Below, one piece after another: positions 39,521 through 50,590 of a stretch of DNA of 64,000 nucleotides. The notes beneath the pieces are model-generated. The model ran no database searches and had not been told where the DNA came from. It saw only the letters and a program-made list of their open reading frames with translations. The stretch comes from Eretmocerus hayati (taxonomy: Eukaryota > Arthropoda > Insecta > Hymenoptera > Aphelinidae). The translations under genes and the position numbers were made by a program. Each line of letters starts with the position of its first letter. Positions within the stretch are counted from its first letter, which is position 1. The stretch lies in assembly GCA_029851415.1 (NCBI GenBank), contig CM056742.1:144527121-144591120 (forward strand). Direction: 5' to 3'.

Positions 39521-39651
39521 CGAGGCGCGATAGTTATTTTTCGCAATTTTGTAGGCACCCAAACATCGAAAACTGCGAAAATACTCATTTTACATTTCAA
39601 AAGTCTGATGAGCAAGCTGGTCGTTACATTTTTCACCTCTTCAACTCCAAT

Positions 39652-41034
39652 TCAATGACGGGTTGAAGAATTTAGATGTGGGTCGAATCTGTATTCCCCC
39701 CAAAAAGGAAATCCGTAATGAAGTTCAGGCTGAATATGGCGCTGAAACTCTAGTTGAGTTGTCCAACTTGGAGTGTAATTATACAGTGGACTTCTATGTA
39801 CTACGTTGTATCCATCAACCACAGGTACAGGATGGAAATACGGAGAATAAGCAGAGTAGTTCTCATTCGAATTTCGTGACGGAACCTTCTTGATTGGTAG
39901 TTTGCCAAGTGTAAGCAAATCTTCATCGGAAACATACTTCAAAATGTTTTCATAGATCATGTGGTGAGCTGACACATCGAAATACAGTACAGAACTCAAG
40001 CCTTTTGTAGCATCATTCAACAGTTTTGCTTTCTTTCGTGCCAGTGCAACTCTTTGAGCTATCCTGTGACCGTACACGGGAAAATCGCTTTCAATATTTT
40101 GATTTTCAAAGGCATTGATCACTTTTTGGTTTCTTGCATAACCTCTGATATCTTTATCTACAAGGATACGGTAAAACGTAATATGACCATCGATGACAGA
40201 ATCTTGCATTTTCACTAGTTCAGACTCGCACATTTCGTAATATTTCCACACTCCTTCTTTAGATTTCATGAGACTTTGATTTCTAGGATCTACGTGCACG
40301 CCTTTTTTTTCTATGAGGGCTATATGTTCAACAATCAACTTGTACGCTGAATGATCATTAGGGTACGATGTGAGAGCTGACGCAAGTATGGATACATCTT
40401 CATTTGTCTTAGTTTTGTAGTCAATTGCGGCACCATTGTCTAACAATATTTGGACGCATTCTTTGTAGACCATCGTGACTGCCAAATACAGAGGCCCATG
40501 GCGAGATTTCTCGACAGCTAAACAATTCACATCGGCTCCGTTTTTTAACAATAACTCAACGTTACCTGGTATATTATGAATTACAGCGACGGATAAGGGG
40601 CTGAGGCCTGTTACACAGATCTTGTCAATATCATTGGGTCGCGCCTTTAACGCAAACTCGAGCACTGATGAATCCTCGTTACGTGCGGCTAAATGCAGGA
40701 TAGTATTTTCAAATTCGTCGTCGACACAAATGTCCTCTATATTAGCACCGTATTCGAGAAACAGATCCACAGCATCCATATGACCATCTTCAAAGACAGC
40801 CTTGAATGGCATATAGTAGTTACCGCATTCGCCGTAACGATGCATATCAGCTTCGTAATATAGCAAATGTTCCAATATTTCGAGATACCTTCTGTTGTGA
40901 ATTTTTCTATCAAAGTTTCTCAAATTTGCAGCAACGTATAACACACTTTCGCCAAACTGGTTTAGAGCGTTGACATTGGCTTTGTGATCCACAAGCAGCT
41001 CGACTATATCAAAGTGTCCGTGAAATGCGGCGTC
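39652..41034 (-). CDS. Ankyrin-PRANC gene, exon 2
   Basis: 461 codons including the TGA stop. It opens DAAFHGHFDIVELLV, completes the ankyrin array and carries the PRANC-like region and the aromatic tail (EYRFDPHLNSSTRH at the end). The frame is uninterrupted, unlike the paralogue. Confidence 0.82.
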   Translation of the reverse strand, partial: DAAFHGHFDIVELLVDHKANVNALNQFGESVLYVAANLRNFDRKIHNRRYLEILEHLLYYEADMHRYGECGNYYMPFKAVFEDGHMDAVDLFLEYGANIEDICVDDEFENTILHLAARNEDSSVLEFALKARPNDIDKICVTGLSPLSVAVIHNIPGNVELLLKNGADVNCLAVEKSRHGPLYLAVTMVYKECVQILLDNGAAIDYKTKTNEDVSILASALTSYPNDHSAYKLIVEHIALIEKKGVHVDPRNQSLMKSKEGVWKYYEMCESELVKMQDSVIDGHITFYRILVDKDIRGYARNQKVINAFENQNIESDFPVYGHRIAQRVALARKKAKLLNDATKGLSSVLYFDVSAHHMIYENILKYVSDEDLLTLGKLPIKKVPSRNSNENYSAYSPYFHPVPVVDGYNVVHRSPLYNYTPSWTTQLEFQRHIQPELHYGFPFWGEYRFDPHLNSSTRH

Positions 41035-42268
41035 CTGAAATTAAATTTAGGCGCATGATTCATGGTTTTCATCTCACAATGTATTACACCATGCTATGTA
41101 AATAATCAATTCATCACTACTTCATATTCACTAGAACCCATCCATAACTGGTGTTTCTCTCTGACTTAATGAACAAGATATGCATAATATTCTGGAAGAC
41201 TCAAAAGCTCTCAAACTTGGGATTACGACTCTTAAATTCACGACAAAACGCTCTAAAACAGCAACTTGGTGATCTTCAGATCGTCGAACTGTGCACCTTT
41301 CATGCTCGCTTCCGAATACAGCCATTTTGAGAAAATCTGATCATTTTACATTCATTCCCTAGCAAATTATTATATGTTGGAAATTACCCTTGTAGCAAAA
41401 TATTGAATAGACAAGATTGAGGTCAGAAAACGACTCATTTCTCTCAAATAGTTGACTATTCCATCAAAATGTTTTTTCAAGATATATTAGATCATCAGGG
41501 GACAAGATTTAATAATCGAACACAACTTACATGTAGAGCACTTCCAGGATTGTACTCATCACCATCCAGCTGAGATGTGTGAGCTACATGATCAATGTCT
41601 GCACATGCATTGAGCAGTATTTCAACTGTTGCAGTATAACCTGATGATGCAGCTACATTCAAAGGTTTTGTCCCCAACACTGGATCAATGACGTCCATGT
41701 CAGCACCGGAATCTATCAATAGTTGAACTAGTTCAGCATTGTTATAAATTGGGTAATGAAGACATGCTCCAATATTTTTTGGTGACAAGTGTGGAGTTTC
41801 ATTGATCAACAACTGGACCATTTCAAGATTCTGAACAAGTACAGCCTTCTGCAGTGCAAGAAATCCTACTTCATGATCAATTCCGTGTCTTACGAGTAGT
41901 TTGAGTAACTCAATATTTTGCTGTTTCACAGCATAATAATGGCTTGGTAAGCGACTCGCATCCTTTGCCATGACATTTGCACCATACCTAATTAGCATTA
42001 AAGCCATGCTAAAAGCCGTTTCTAACCAATTGAGGTGTGAAACATTGTGCAAAGGAGTATTCCCTTCTGTATCTGGACGATCAGGTGAGGCACCAAATTC
42101 CAACAACAACAGTACTGCTGGGTAGTCTTTACTTTTGATTGCTCGATGCAAGCAATATTTGTCTTCTTGTATCACTTTCTGAGCAAGAGTGTTAATCTTG
42201 TTCGTGAGATCCTCCGCGGGCTTTACAAAGCGCACTATCTTGGCCATCTCACTCAAAAGCTCATCCAT
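39652..42268 (-). CDS. Ankyrin-repeat protein with PRANC-like C-terminus, intact two-exon gene
   Basis: 706 residues from exons 41531-42268 and 39652-41034, joined in phase 0 across a 496-bp GT..AG intron. The chosen start (ATG 42268, AAAATGG context) encodes MDELL, which is shared with the neighbouring paralogue. About 12 ankyrin repeats span residues 35-480, the clearest being ALHDAAFHGHFDIVELLVDH, which is created by the splice junction. Residues about 505-630 resemble PRANC: YYEMCESELVKMQD, YRILVD, YARNQKVINAF, a Lys-rich stretch, then the F-box-like IYENILKYVSDEDLLTL. In the family PRANC contacts SCF ubiquitin ligases while the repeats bind the target, so a substrate adaptor role is inferred. 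The last 80 residues are rich in Tyr, Pro and Phe and match nothing I know. Confidence 0.8.
41035..41530 (-). other. Intron of the ankyrin-PRANC gene
   Basis: 496-bp AT-rich phase-0 intron with GTAAGT donor and TTTCAG acceptor. Its position inside an ankyrin repeat matches the intron of the neighbouring pseudogene exactly. Confidence 0.85.
41531..42268 (-). CDS. Ankyrin-PRANC gene, exon 1
   Basis: 246 codons with a consensus GTAAGT donor directly after ...SALH. It contains the N-terminal helical stretch and ankyrin repeats such as CLHRAIKSKDYPAVLLLLEF and NNAELVQLLIDSGADMDV. It is about 740 bp against 754 bp in the paralogue. The frame stays open upstream to 42313, but no ATG there is better than the one at 42268. 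Confidence 0.82.
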
Positions 42269-43869
42269 TTTGAAGCAAATCGTTGAATTACAAACTGGTG
42301 TGTGAGAACTCAATCTTGTGATCTTTTTCTGAAATCTTCTTCAGCATCGCAATATGAACCGCAAGTACTGTAAATAAAAATAACACTTGTCATTTACATA
42401 TTTAGTGACTTGGTAGATCCATGATTGTTCACCAAAGTGCTACCCCAGATAAGTATATGTGGTCCAAGTTGATACAGGCACGTATTTGCACAGCATGATT
42501 CGATAATTTCTATAGGGAACAGGCAAAGTTCAAAATACCAATGGTTTGTAAAATGCCCAATATCTAAACAAACCGTGATTTGCTGACAGCACTCTAGACA
42601 ACTCCTAAATGGGTGCTTTATTGCTACTTTGGCCAAGGCTTGACAAAATTCATTCAAGACTATTGAACAAGGTGTTCTAAAGCCGATCGATTTCAATATG
42701 TACCTTCGAACGGAATACAAATCTGTCAAACAGAAGTAACTTTTCATAGATAAGTTTCACGATGCACCAGTTTTGGACATTGTATAAATCATCATTTGGT
42801 TGTTTGTAAACACATATGTATTCTTGCTCATCTTCAAATGTCTATTGAAAGATTGTTACACCTTTGCAACAAGATTCTTTCCAATGAATAACGAATGTGA
42901 TTGAATCTAAAATGTGCAGCGGACACTGCATGCTCTAGATCTAAAGATTAATACATTCAATCATATGGAATAGTAGAGTTTCAGCATATACTGTAATTTA
43001 CTTAGCGTGGCTGTATCATTATGTACCAATTTGAGTTTTAATACCATGTGAAAGTTATTCAACAATGCCATACCCATACTGCAGATGGATATTTTTTGAT
43101 TGTAGTGCATAACATTACTTTGTATAATGTAATAACATTTTTTTATGGGTCTGTTCTTTTATTAGGCTTGATTATGTTTGTAGTGATACTCAGAATTTGA
43201 ACCCAAAATTTATAATTAAAAATGAGTTGAAGTGTCAAGGTACTTAGATCTTCTTTAAATAGATACCCAATGGTACTGACAGCCAGCCCTATAATTACCG
43301 ATGCTGAAGGACGAATATCATATGTTTACAAAAAGACTTCTTTACAAAAAGCGTATGGTAGTCTTTCCACCATGCATGGTAGTACAATCACGAATGGTAG
43401 TAAAATCATTGTGCTTGCACTTCATTGGCTCAGAGTTGAAAAGTAAAATCTTCTTGAGCACCAACCTTATGGGCTTTTCATGTAATAGTAAGCACCTCAA
43501 ATTGGTAATTAAATGTGATTATGAGAAGGTTAAGGTTAAACAAGGGAAATGATTGTCAGTTACATTAATCAATCAACTGGAGTGTAGCTACATAAGTATC
43601 TATCCTATGTCATATGTCAGATAACTACTATGAACCCTAAGAGATAATAATGAGATGCTGAACTGATAACTGATCACCTACTGTCCAACAAAAGAGATCG
43701 ACGGAAATCTTAGGAACGTGCATCTCACTCAGTTTCGAACTTTGGAAGAGAAATTGAAAACCCAAGCAATTAGTGGAACTAATCTAAAATGATTGAAAAT
43801 CGTCACTCTCTCACCTGATCGTTTATTCTGATCTTGTTGTTATAACGGCAATTCCTCTGAATTCCATAT
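42269..43869. other. Upstream region of the intact ankyrin gene
   Basis: AT-rich sequence upstream of the minus-strand start, so it should contain the promoter and 5' UTR. No motif can be picked out with confidence and no other gene is supported. Confidence 0.45.
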
Positions 43870-43917
43870 CGACAAATGTAAATAACAAAGCTTCGACAAA
43901 TGTAAATAACAAAGCTT
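43870..43917. repeat. Exact 24-bp tandem duplication
   Basis: CGACAAATGTAAATAACAAA followed by GCTT occurs twice back to back with no mismatch. A third partial start (CCACAAAT) follows. Confidence 0.9.
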
Positions 43918-46039
43918 CCACAAATTCAGCATAACATAACCTCAAGACAAGCTGATGTGCGTGCCATCCAGTGATCAGCAGTCAGCCGCATGATCTCTGA
44001 TGATCTCTGCCGCATGCAATGCCTATGATGTGCTATGATGCCTATGTTAGATGCCAGGTGCCAGGCATATATATATGCCTAACAATGCCTGTATAATAAG
44101 TTCGTGCTCAGTAGTGCTATATATACATACCTGAATGGCTGGCTCATCGGATGGAGGATGGAGGGCATGGAATGGAAAGGCTGGAATTTCCAGCCTAAGA
44201 ATAAGAAAAACCGAGAAAAACTCATGTCCAAATTTACGTCTGAGGAATGGACTAGAGGCGAAATCACCGCCATGGTATGCAAAAATAAGTTCATGGAATT
44301 TTTTTGTGTGATCCTCTCCAGGAGACCCCATATTTTTCCAAGCCGAAATCGAGTGCAAAATTGTTTAAACCGAAATCGATCCGAAATTGCTTGAACAAAT
44401 TGAAAAAACCACTCATTTTGTCTCGAAACAATCTTCATCATGTATTTTGAGATATTTTAAACAAAAAGTTACTTTGTTGTTTTTTCTCTCAAGGAGCAAT
44501 ATCATTTTCGAAAAGCGTTTTAAAGTTGAAAAAACACGAATTTTGCTTTTTTTAACGTTAAATAAAAGCAACAACCAAACGAAAAATCAATGTTTCTGAG
44601 GTTCAAATCTATTCTCTAAAAGATGTCTTCTACAATATCCGACAGCACTAACTGATATTTCCGTCCCGGAACTACTTGTTTTTCGAAAATGTTCAATGCA
44701 CTGCGTTCTTCAGGAGCGACTACCGATATACCCAGGACAATGACACAATTTCAAAAGGACCCCGAGAGGATTCTGAAAGAGTTCCGTTGGAAAAGCGAAA
44801 TTTATGGGAGTTATGAAGAACTTATTATTAGAAAGTGATTCATGTGTGTTTCGGAGCTCCCTTGGAACCTCGACGCGTGGATCAATGAAATTTTTTAGCT
44901 TTGTCGGTTTTCTTGAGATGAAATTTCCTTTTCTAAAATGGTTGTATTAGTGATATTGGATCAAAAAACTTTAGTGGAGTGATGTCATGTGTGAATCAAT
45001 TGCAAGAACGAAGAAAAACAGCTTCAAATGAAACTCAGCTATAACCAGAAAGGTTCGCCACTCCTCAATCAGTCTCTAGAGATCTATATTCCATTTGGAG
45101 GATATGATATCTCACAATGGTTATTCGTAAAATTCAACATATTTCATCGCGATTCCATTATTTTCGACGGAATCGGATATAATATCGTGAGTATTTGAGG
45201 CAATTATACTCGGTTAGTTTATTATTCATTTCCAGGATGATAACTGAGATTGTGCGACTGTTGGTCACTCTTGCACAATTTCTCAGGAATAATTTTCAAG
45301 AATCAGATTAGCCGAGTGACGTAGAATCAAGGACAGTGATTCCAAGGTCCTCCGGGTTCGAAATCCATCAGTATATACTTTTTTTCTCCGAATGATTTGT
45401 TAAGTCTTCATACTTTTTGAGAATGTTAATTCGTTTTGAAAAATTTTAGTGCTGGCCAAGGAGTTTTGGTGCATACCCGTCTTCAAAATGTCGGACGGCC
45501 GTGCGCGACCTGAGAATCTAATTTTGAGTCTCAAAATGGTATTACATTGTTTGAAGTACACTACCGCTCATAAATTCGTGAACTGTGGACGCAAGCTCAG
45601 CCTCACTTCGAGAAGCGATATCTCAGACTCTATGCACCGTAGAACAGTTCTGAAAAGAGCATCTCAGAGAGCAAAAAAAATGTTAACTTTTCAGTGGTTT
45701 CAATGCATGATCTCTATCGTTTATCTCGGAGGTACCAGATGCTGGTCTATAGTTAGAAATCAACGAAAATTTTCACTTTTATTGATACACCTGCAGTTTT
45801 TCTGCAAATCTTGTAGAGCAGAAAGAATGCTATGTGTAGTTTGAGGGGAAAGATTTATCACAAAGACAACCAAAAGACAACACGTGGTTTTAACAAATCA
45901 AACAGACGGAAATACGAATAATTTTTGATTTTATAGTTCAATAATCATACAAGTATTATAAATATTCTCTGCTCAGGTCAAACCAAAGGAACTCTCTTAT
46001 GTTGTATAGACTTAATGAAATTTTAACAAGCTCTCTAAA
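43918..46039. other. Intergenic between the two ankyrin loci
   Basis: AT-rich spacer with a TA-rich hairpin (GGCATATATATATGCC near 44063) and the tRNA-like stretch listed separately. An open frame at 45449-45844 (131 codons from a GTG) shows no family motif and poor composition and is not called. Confidence 0.5.
45309..45386 (+). ncRNA. Decayed tRNA-like / SINE head with Pol III boxes
   Basis: An A-box-like TTAGCCGAGTGACG is followed about 40 bases later by a B-box-like GGGTTCGAAATCC, and then by a T8-class terminator run (45378-45386). The cloverleaf is poor: the T stem is imperfect and no acceptor stem pairs. Read as a tRNA-derived relic rather than a working tRNA. Confidence 0.35.
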
Positions 46040-46129
46040 TTAACACCTTCACTGCGATGGGCCCCACCGGTGGGGCCCATCGCACACAGGACCCGAACGC
46101 GATTTTCGTCGTCGCAGTGAACGTGTTAA
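46040..46129. mobile_element. 90-bp TTAA-terminated MITE with 32-bp perfect palindrome
   Basis: TTAACACCTTCACTGCGA (46040-46057) is mirrored by TCGCAGTGAACGTGTTAA (46112-46129), one mismatch in 18. Inside lies a perfect 32-bp palindrome (46053-46084) centred on CCCCACCGGTGGGG. Its ends match the element at 52738-52984. Confidence 0.82.
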
Positions 46130-46327
46130 AGGGGAATAAAAGCAAATCCTAGTAGTACACTTCAATTCTATTGCAGGGAATGTACGGGAAGTTCCAAATT
46201 TTTCAACCAGAATCATCAGGATAAGAGCTTCTTTCTATTCATCCGAAGTTTCGACGCCACTTGATGAAAAATTGCTCAAAACTTTCAAATATTCACAGCC
46301 TCTTTACGGACAGCGTGTACATCAGAT

Positions 46328-46346
46328 GGGGGGGGGGGGGGGGGGG
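46328..46346. repeat. G19 homopolymer
   Basis: Nineteen consecutive G on the plus strand, read as poly-Pro at the end of the degraded ankyrin frame. Homopolymers this long slip easily and are hard to sequence, so the exact length and the downstream frame are doubtful. Confidence 0.9.
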
Positions 46347-47490
46347 TAAGAGCTGCCCCAATTTAGGTAGATCCTTCTCAGGAATATACTTTACAATATT
46401 ATCAAATACAAGGTGATGCGAAGAAAAATCAAAATTGATTACAGAGCTCATGCCTAGCAGAACATCGTTCAAAAGTTTAGCTTTTTTTCGTGCCATGCTC
46501 ATCTTTTTCACGATTTTGTAGCCATAATGAAGGAATAACTCTTCAATATTTTGAATTTCAAACATATCAATCACTTTTTGATTTCTAGCGTAACGAATGA
46601 TATCTTCATCCACAAGAATGCGATAAAAAGTAACGTGTCCATCAAGGACAGAATCTTGCATTCGTAAAAGTTCAGCTTTGCATCCCTCATAATACTCCCA
46701 CACTTTTATTAGCCTATGATTTACGTGGTCAACACAAACACCTTTCATTTCTAGAAGAGCTATATGTTCAACAATCAACTTGTCAACTTGTATATTGTGT
46801 CATCGCGAATAGATGGATCAAGAGCTAAGGCAAGAATATCCACTTTCTGATTCTTACCTATTTTACAATTGATATCGGCTCCACTATCCAACAAAACCTC
46901 AATGTATTCTTCGTTATGTTCACGACAGGAACGAGATGAAACTGCATCGAATAGAGGCATGTTATGTTTCGGATAGTTCACATCGGCACCATGCTTTATG
47001 AGCATTTCAACGTTGGCTAACCAGTCCAAAAAGGCAAAGTGTAAAGGACTGACTCCGTGCAAGTTACTTCGGTTAATGTCGTGTTTTGACAGGGCAAACT
47101 CGAGCACGTTACAATCTTCATTCTGTGCAGCTAGGTGTAAAACAGTGTTGCCATCGTCGTCGTCGAGACAAACTTCGTCAAAATCAGCACCAAATTCGAC
47201 GAACAGTCGTATCGCATCCATATTTCCATTTTCGATGGTAAGTTTGAATGGCAGGTAGGTATTTTGGCATCCGCCGTGAGATCCACCGCGGCAATTCATA
47301 TCTGCACCGTGGGAAAGTAGGAGTCTCAAAATTTCGAGATATCGATCATCATCTATTCTTCTTAGACATTGACGTTTTTCTGATGCTGCGTATAATACAC
47401 TTGTGCCATATATTGATTAATGGCATTGACGTTTGCTTTGTATTTCAACAAAAGCTTTATCACTTCAACGTGTCCTAAAATCACAGCGTC

Positions 47491-48841
47491 CTGCAAACAA
47501 AATTTTATGCGCGAGCTTACATATAAGATGTTCGTGTAATGAGGTCTATGAAGTATACGAGGAACGACCACGGGTATAAAGTTGCCAATATTTCGATTAA
47601 AACTTTGCCACAGTTGTTGGACTACTTAGAATATGAACATTTCAGATTGACTCTAGAAAGAGCGCCTCCTGTCCGAAAAAAACAGCCAAAAATCTAAATA
47701 AACAGCTACCAATGCTAACATTTTCGACAATTTCTCGGGAAGAAGGCGCATTTGACAGAGTTAAGAAGATTTTCCGTATTCTAGAAGCAATAAATGTTGT
47801 GAAGATTAACGAACCGTCTTCTCTCGCTGTTAGCTATATCCCACACAGCATGGGAATATTTCAAGAAAATTATTTCAATAAAATATTTCAGTAAAATCTT
47901 CCCAAAACCTCCTTCCATATCTGAGTAGACATTCTTTTTTCCCACAAAGTCCTTGAGAGAACAAAATACCATTTTCATATCAAAAACTTGGATTACAACT
48001 CTTACTGTTCGCGTCAAATCATCGAAAACAAATTAAATTCAATCATCGATTCATACTCAGATCACAAACAGGCTACCCCACCGGCGACACTCACGTTAAG
48101 TTTCATCGTATAATATCAATGTTCCAGTTGATATTAATTTATCAAATCAATGTCCAATAGTCAATGAACAAATCTGAACGTGAATACGTCCAATTTGAGC
48201 AAGGAATGATTCTTTTGCTCAATCGTCGCAATGTTTATTGTCTTGGATTCCCGCAAATATTTCAAGGTAATGTCTTTAACACGTTTCTGAAATATTTCTG
48301 AGATATTTTCTGAATCGTTTCTGAAACGTTTCCATGCTGTGTGGGATGCTCAAGTGAATGCGAATCGATTCTCCTTCCAGGTATAGAATTTATGCCAATA
48401 ATCTTACGACCATAGCAGATTATAATTGGCAAATATATGTTTGGCAGTCGATACAAAATTTGAGCTTCTTATTAGCTAAATGCTAACGCAGGGAAGTCAA
48501 GTGGAGAAAAGTGAAGAATGGAGATTTTAATATATGATAAAAGCAAAGGATTCATAGGTATCCAATGAGCACTGAATAACGCGATGGCCAATTTCACTGG
48601 AAAAAATTGCCGCGACTTGCATGGAAAATGAAGTCATTTTTCTACTGCGTATGGAGAGCTCTGTGTTCACTTTTAGTAAGATAAATACAACATGATGGTG
48701 ATAATACCTGGGTTGTTAAGCTAGAAAACATAAACATAATATGTTTGGAATGAATGAAAAGAGATCTCATTCATTACAGAACAAGGTCGTCATGTAATCA
48801 GTATCGGGGCATGTGAAATTGATTAAAGTCGAATAACTCAC
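47491..48841 (-). other. Intron of the ankyrin pseudogene
   Basis: 1351 bp at the same phase-0 site as the 496-bp intron of the intact copy. Most of the extra length is the foldback MITE at 47839-48345. Confidence 0.75.
47839..48345. mobile_element. 507-bp MITE in the pseudogene intron
   Basis: TCCCACACAGCATGGGAATA at the left end is mirrored by CGTTTCCATGCTGTGTGGGA at the right end. The next 30 bp also pair loosely (AATATTTCA and TGAAATATT motifs). No coding capacity. The target duplication is unclear. Confidence 0.72.
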
Positions 48842-49595
48842 GTGTAGAGCACTCGCAGGCACGTCGTCATCACCTTCCCACTCAGGATCGTTGCATACGT
48901 AATCTATATCTGCACCGGCATCGAGTAAAATTCTGACTGTTTCAGGATTTCCAAATGATGCAGCTTTGTTCAAAGGCATGGTCGAATCGTCTAGATCTAC
49001 TTGCATGATCGGTAGGTGCACCAGAGTCTATCAGTAGTTGTACCAGTTCTGCATTGTTATAAATTGGAAAATGAAGACATCTTCCAAGATCTTTTAGAGG
49101 TAAGCGCATCTTAATAGCATCGATTAATATTATAGCCATAGGAACATTTTGCTGTTTTATGGCTTCGATTAGTGCGAGATATCCTGAGTTACAATCGACA
49201 TCAGAGCTAGAGTTTAGAAGAGGATGTAATAACTGGATATTGCCTTTCTCAGCGGCGTATTGATAGCTTGATTTGTGAGAACCGTCCAACTTCGAGATGT
49301 TTGCGCCAGCATTTATAAGTAGACGAGCTATGTTGATTGATAATTCGAAATCATCGAGTTTTGCAACTTCACACAAGAGATGATCCAAAGATCTAGCATC
49401 AGATCGATTGGGTGGAACACAAAATTCCAAAAATAGTTTCACAAGTTCGACATTTTTGGAATCAATTACCCGGCGCAAGTAGTTTTCCTCGCCCTGAAAC
49501 ACTCTTTCGATAAGAGGGCCATACTTGCTTTTCAGATGTGATGCGGGTGCACTGGTATCGCTATTTTTAGCTATGGCATCCAAAAGCTCGTCCAT

Positions 49596-50383
49596 TTTGA
49601 GACAAGTTGGAATAGATGTTTTCGATGGTAAAATGAGATTAGGCCAAAAAGTGAGGATGAACTGAATCTGAGCACAGGTGTCTAACAATACTAAAAAGCA
49701 TCAATTTTCTGCGATTTGTACGGCAAATGATTCTTCAGCTACCCTGATGCGTGAACTGAAATTAGAAAGTAAAATTTGTCATTCAATCAATGTTTGTGTG
49801 TTCGCTCATCAACGATCCCTAGACTGCGTTTAACGGGCTGAACAATTTTTTACTTCGAAAGCTCTGAAGAAATCATTCAAGAAACATTGAACTAAGTAAT
49901 GTATTCGTTTGAGCCGGAATAACTGATGGTTCGATTTTAGTATCAAGTCAAAAACGTATCTATAGCGGATGAAAGAGTAACCTTTTCCTAATGAGCGTCG
50001 TTATTGCTTGGTTTTCAATGCACCCCATGTGACCATTAATGAGCAGCATGCAATAAATGTAACTGGTAATTCTACGAAGAGTGTCTAAAATTCGTTATGT
50101 TCTCTCGAAGTCAATTGAGACTGAGCCCAATTCACTCTAACGAGTTAAGCAGGTTGGTTTATTTCTTCATTTTTTTTTAGCACTAATCGTTTTGCAAGAA
50201 GGAGGAGGAGTTTTGCAGGTAAGTCCAGCCAATGGCATTTAATTGAGCTATAGTTCACACCCCCTCCCCATTGGATCAAAATCCGATTAGATACAATGGT
50301 TATTTGTATTTGAACCAAAGAAGGTCAATATCCAAGACTTTAGATTTAAATAACGAGGTACTAACAAGGGGAGATCCAACCTT
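49596..50383. other. Upstream region of the pseudogene / left flank of the repeat nest
   Basis: AT-rich sequence without a supported gene. It contains a T9 run near 50171 and a purine patch. Its right edge meets the outermost inverted homology. Confidence 0.45.
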
Positions 50384-50476
50384 GCGGAACACGGATCTTG
50401 ACGAAACTCTGGGAATCATCTTGTTTTGGTGAGAAATGAAGGTATCTCCGAGTGTTTAATCCCATGGGCCTCCTAG
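50384..50476. repeat. Outermost inverted-repeat arm, left copy
   Basis: GCGGAACACGGATCT and GAATGAAGGTATCTCC-type motifs recur inverted at 63906-63997, with about one change in six bases. The right copy runs into the window end, so the true extent of this palindrome is unknown. Confidence 0.7.
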
Positions 50477-50590
50477 AGATACAGCCGTGAAGGTTAGCTA
50501 GTTGTCAGTACCCAGCAAACAAGGGTTAGTTGCCGCAACGTTGAGGCACAGTGTCACCACAACCGCGCAACGTTCCATTTTTCGCCTCGG

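Larger units (their letters stand above)
46293..49595 (-). pseudogene. Tandem paralogue of the ankyrin-PRANC gene, frameshifted
   Basis: Same layout as the intact neighbour: ATG 49595 encoding MDELL, exon 1 to 48842 ending SALH, GTGAGT donor, TTTGCAG acceptor and exon 2 from 47490 starting DA. Compared with the neighbour there are three lesions: a net insertion of 4 bases around 48977-49018; an extra AT dinucleotide at about 47409-47414; and an exact 8-bp tandem duplication (CAACTTGT) at 46776-46791. PRANC-like motifs remain (YYEGCKAELLRMQD, YRILVD, YARNQKVIDMF, IVKYIPEKDLPKL), but the tail is replaced by Pro residues from a G19 tract and stops at 46293. Between lesions the protein is well conserved, so decay seems fairly recent. 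Assembly error could explain one lesion but hardly all three. Confidence 0.8.

Noticed and set aside
45449..45844. 131-codon plus-strand open frame
   Set aside because: Opens with GTG, shows no motif or repeat, and lies in AT-rich spacer with stops in flanking sequence; chance is more likely.
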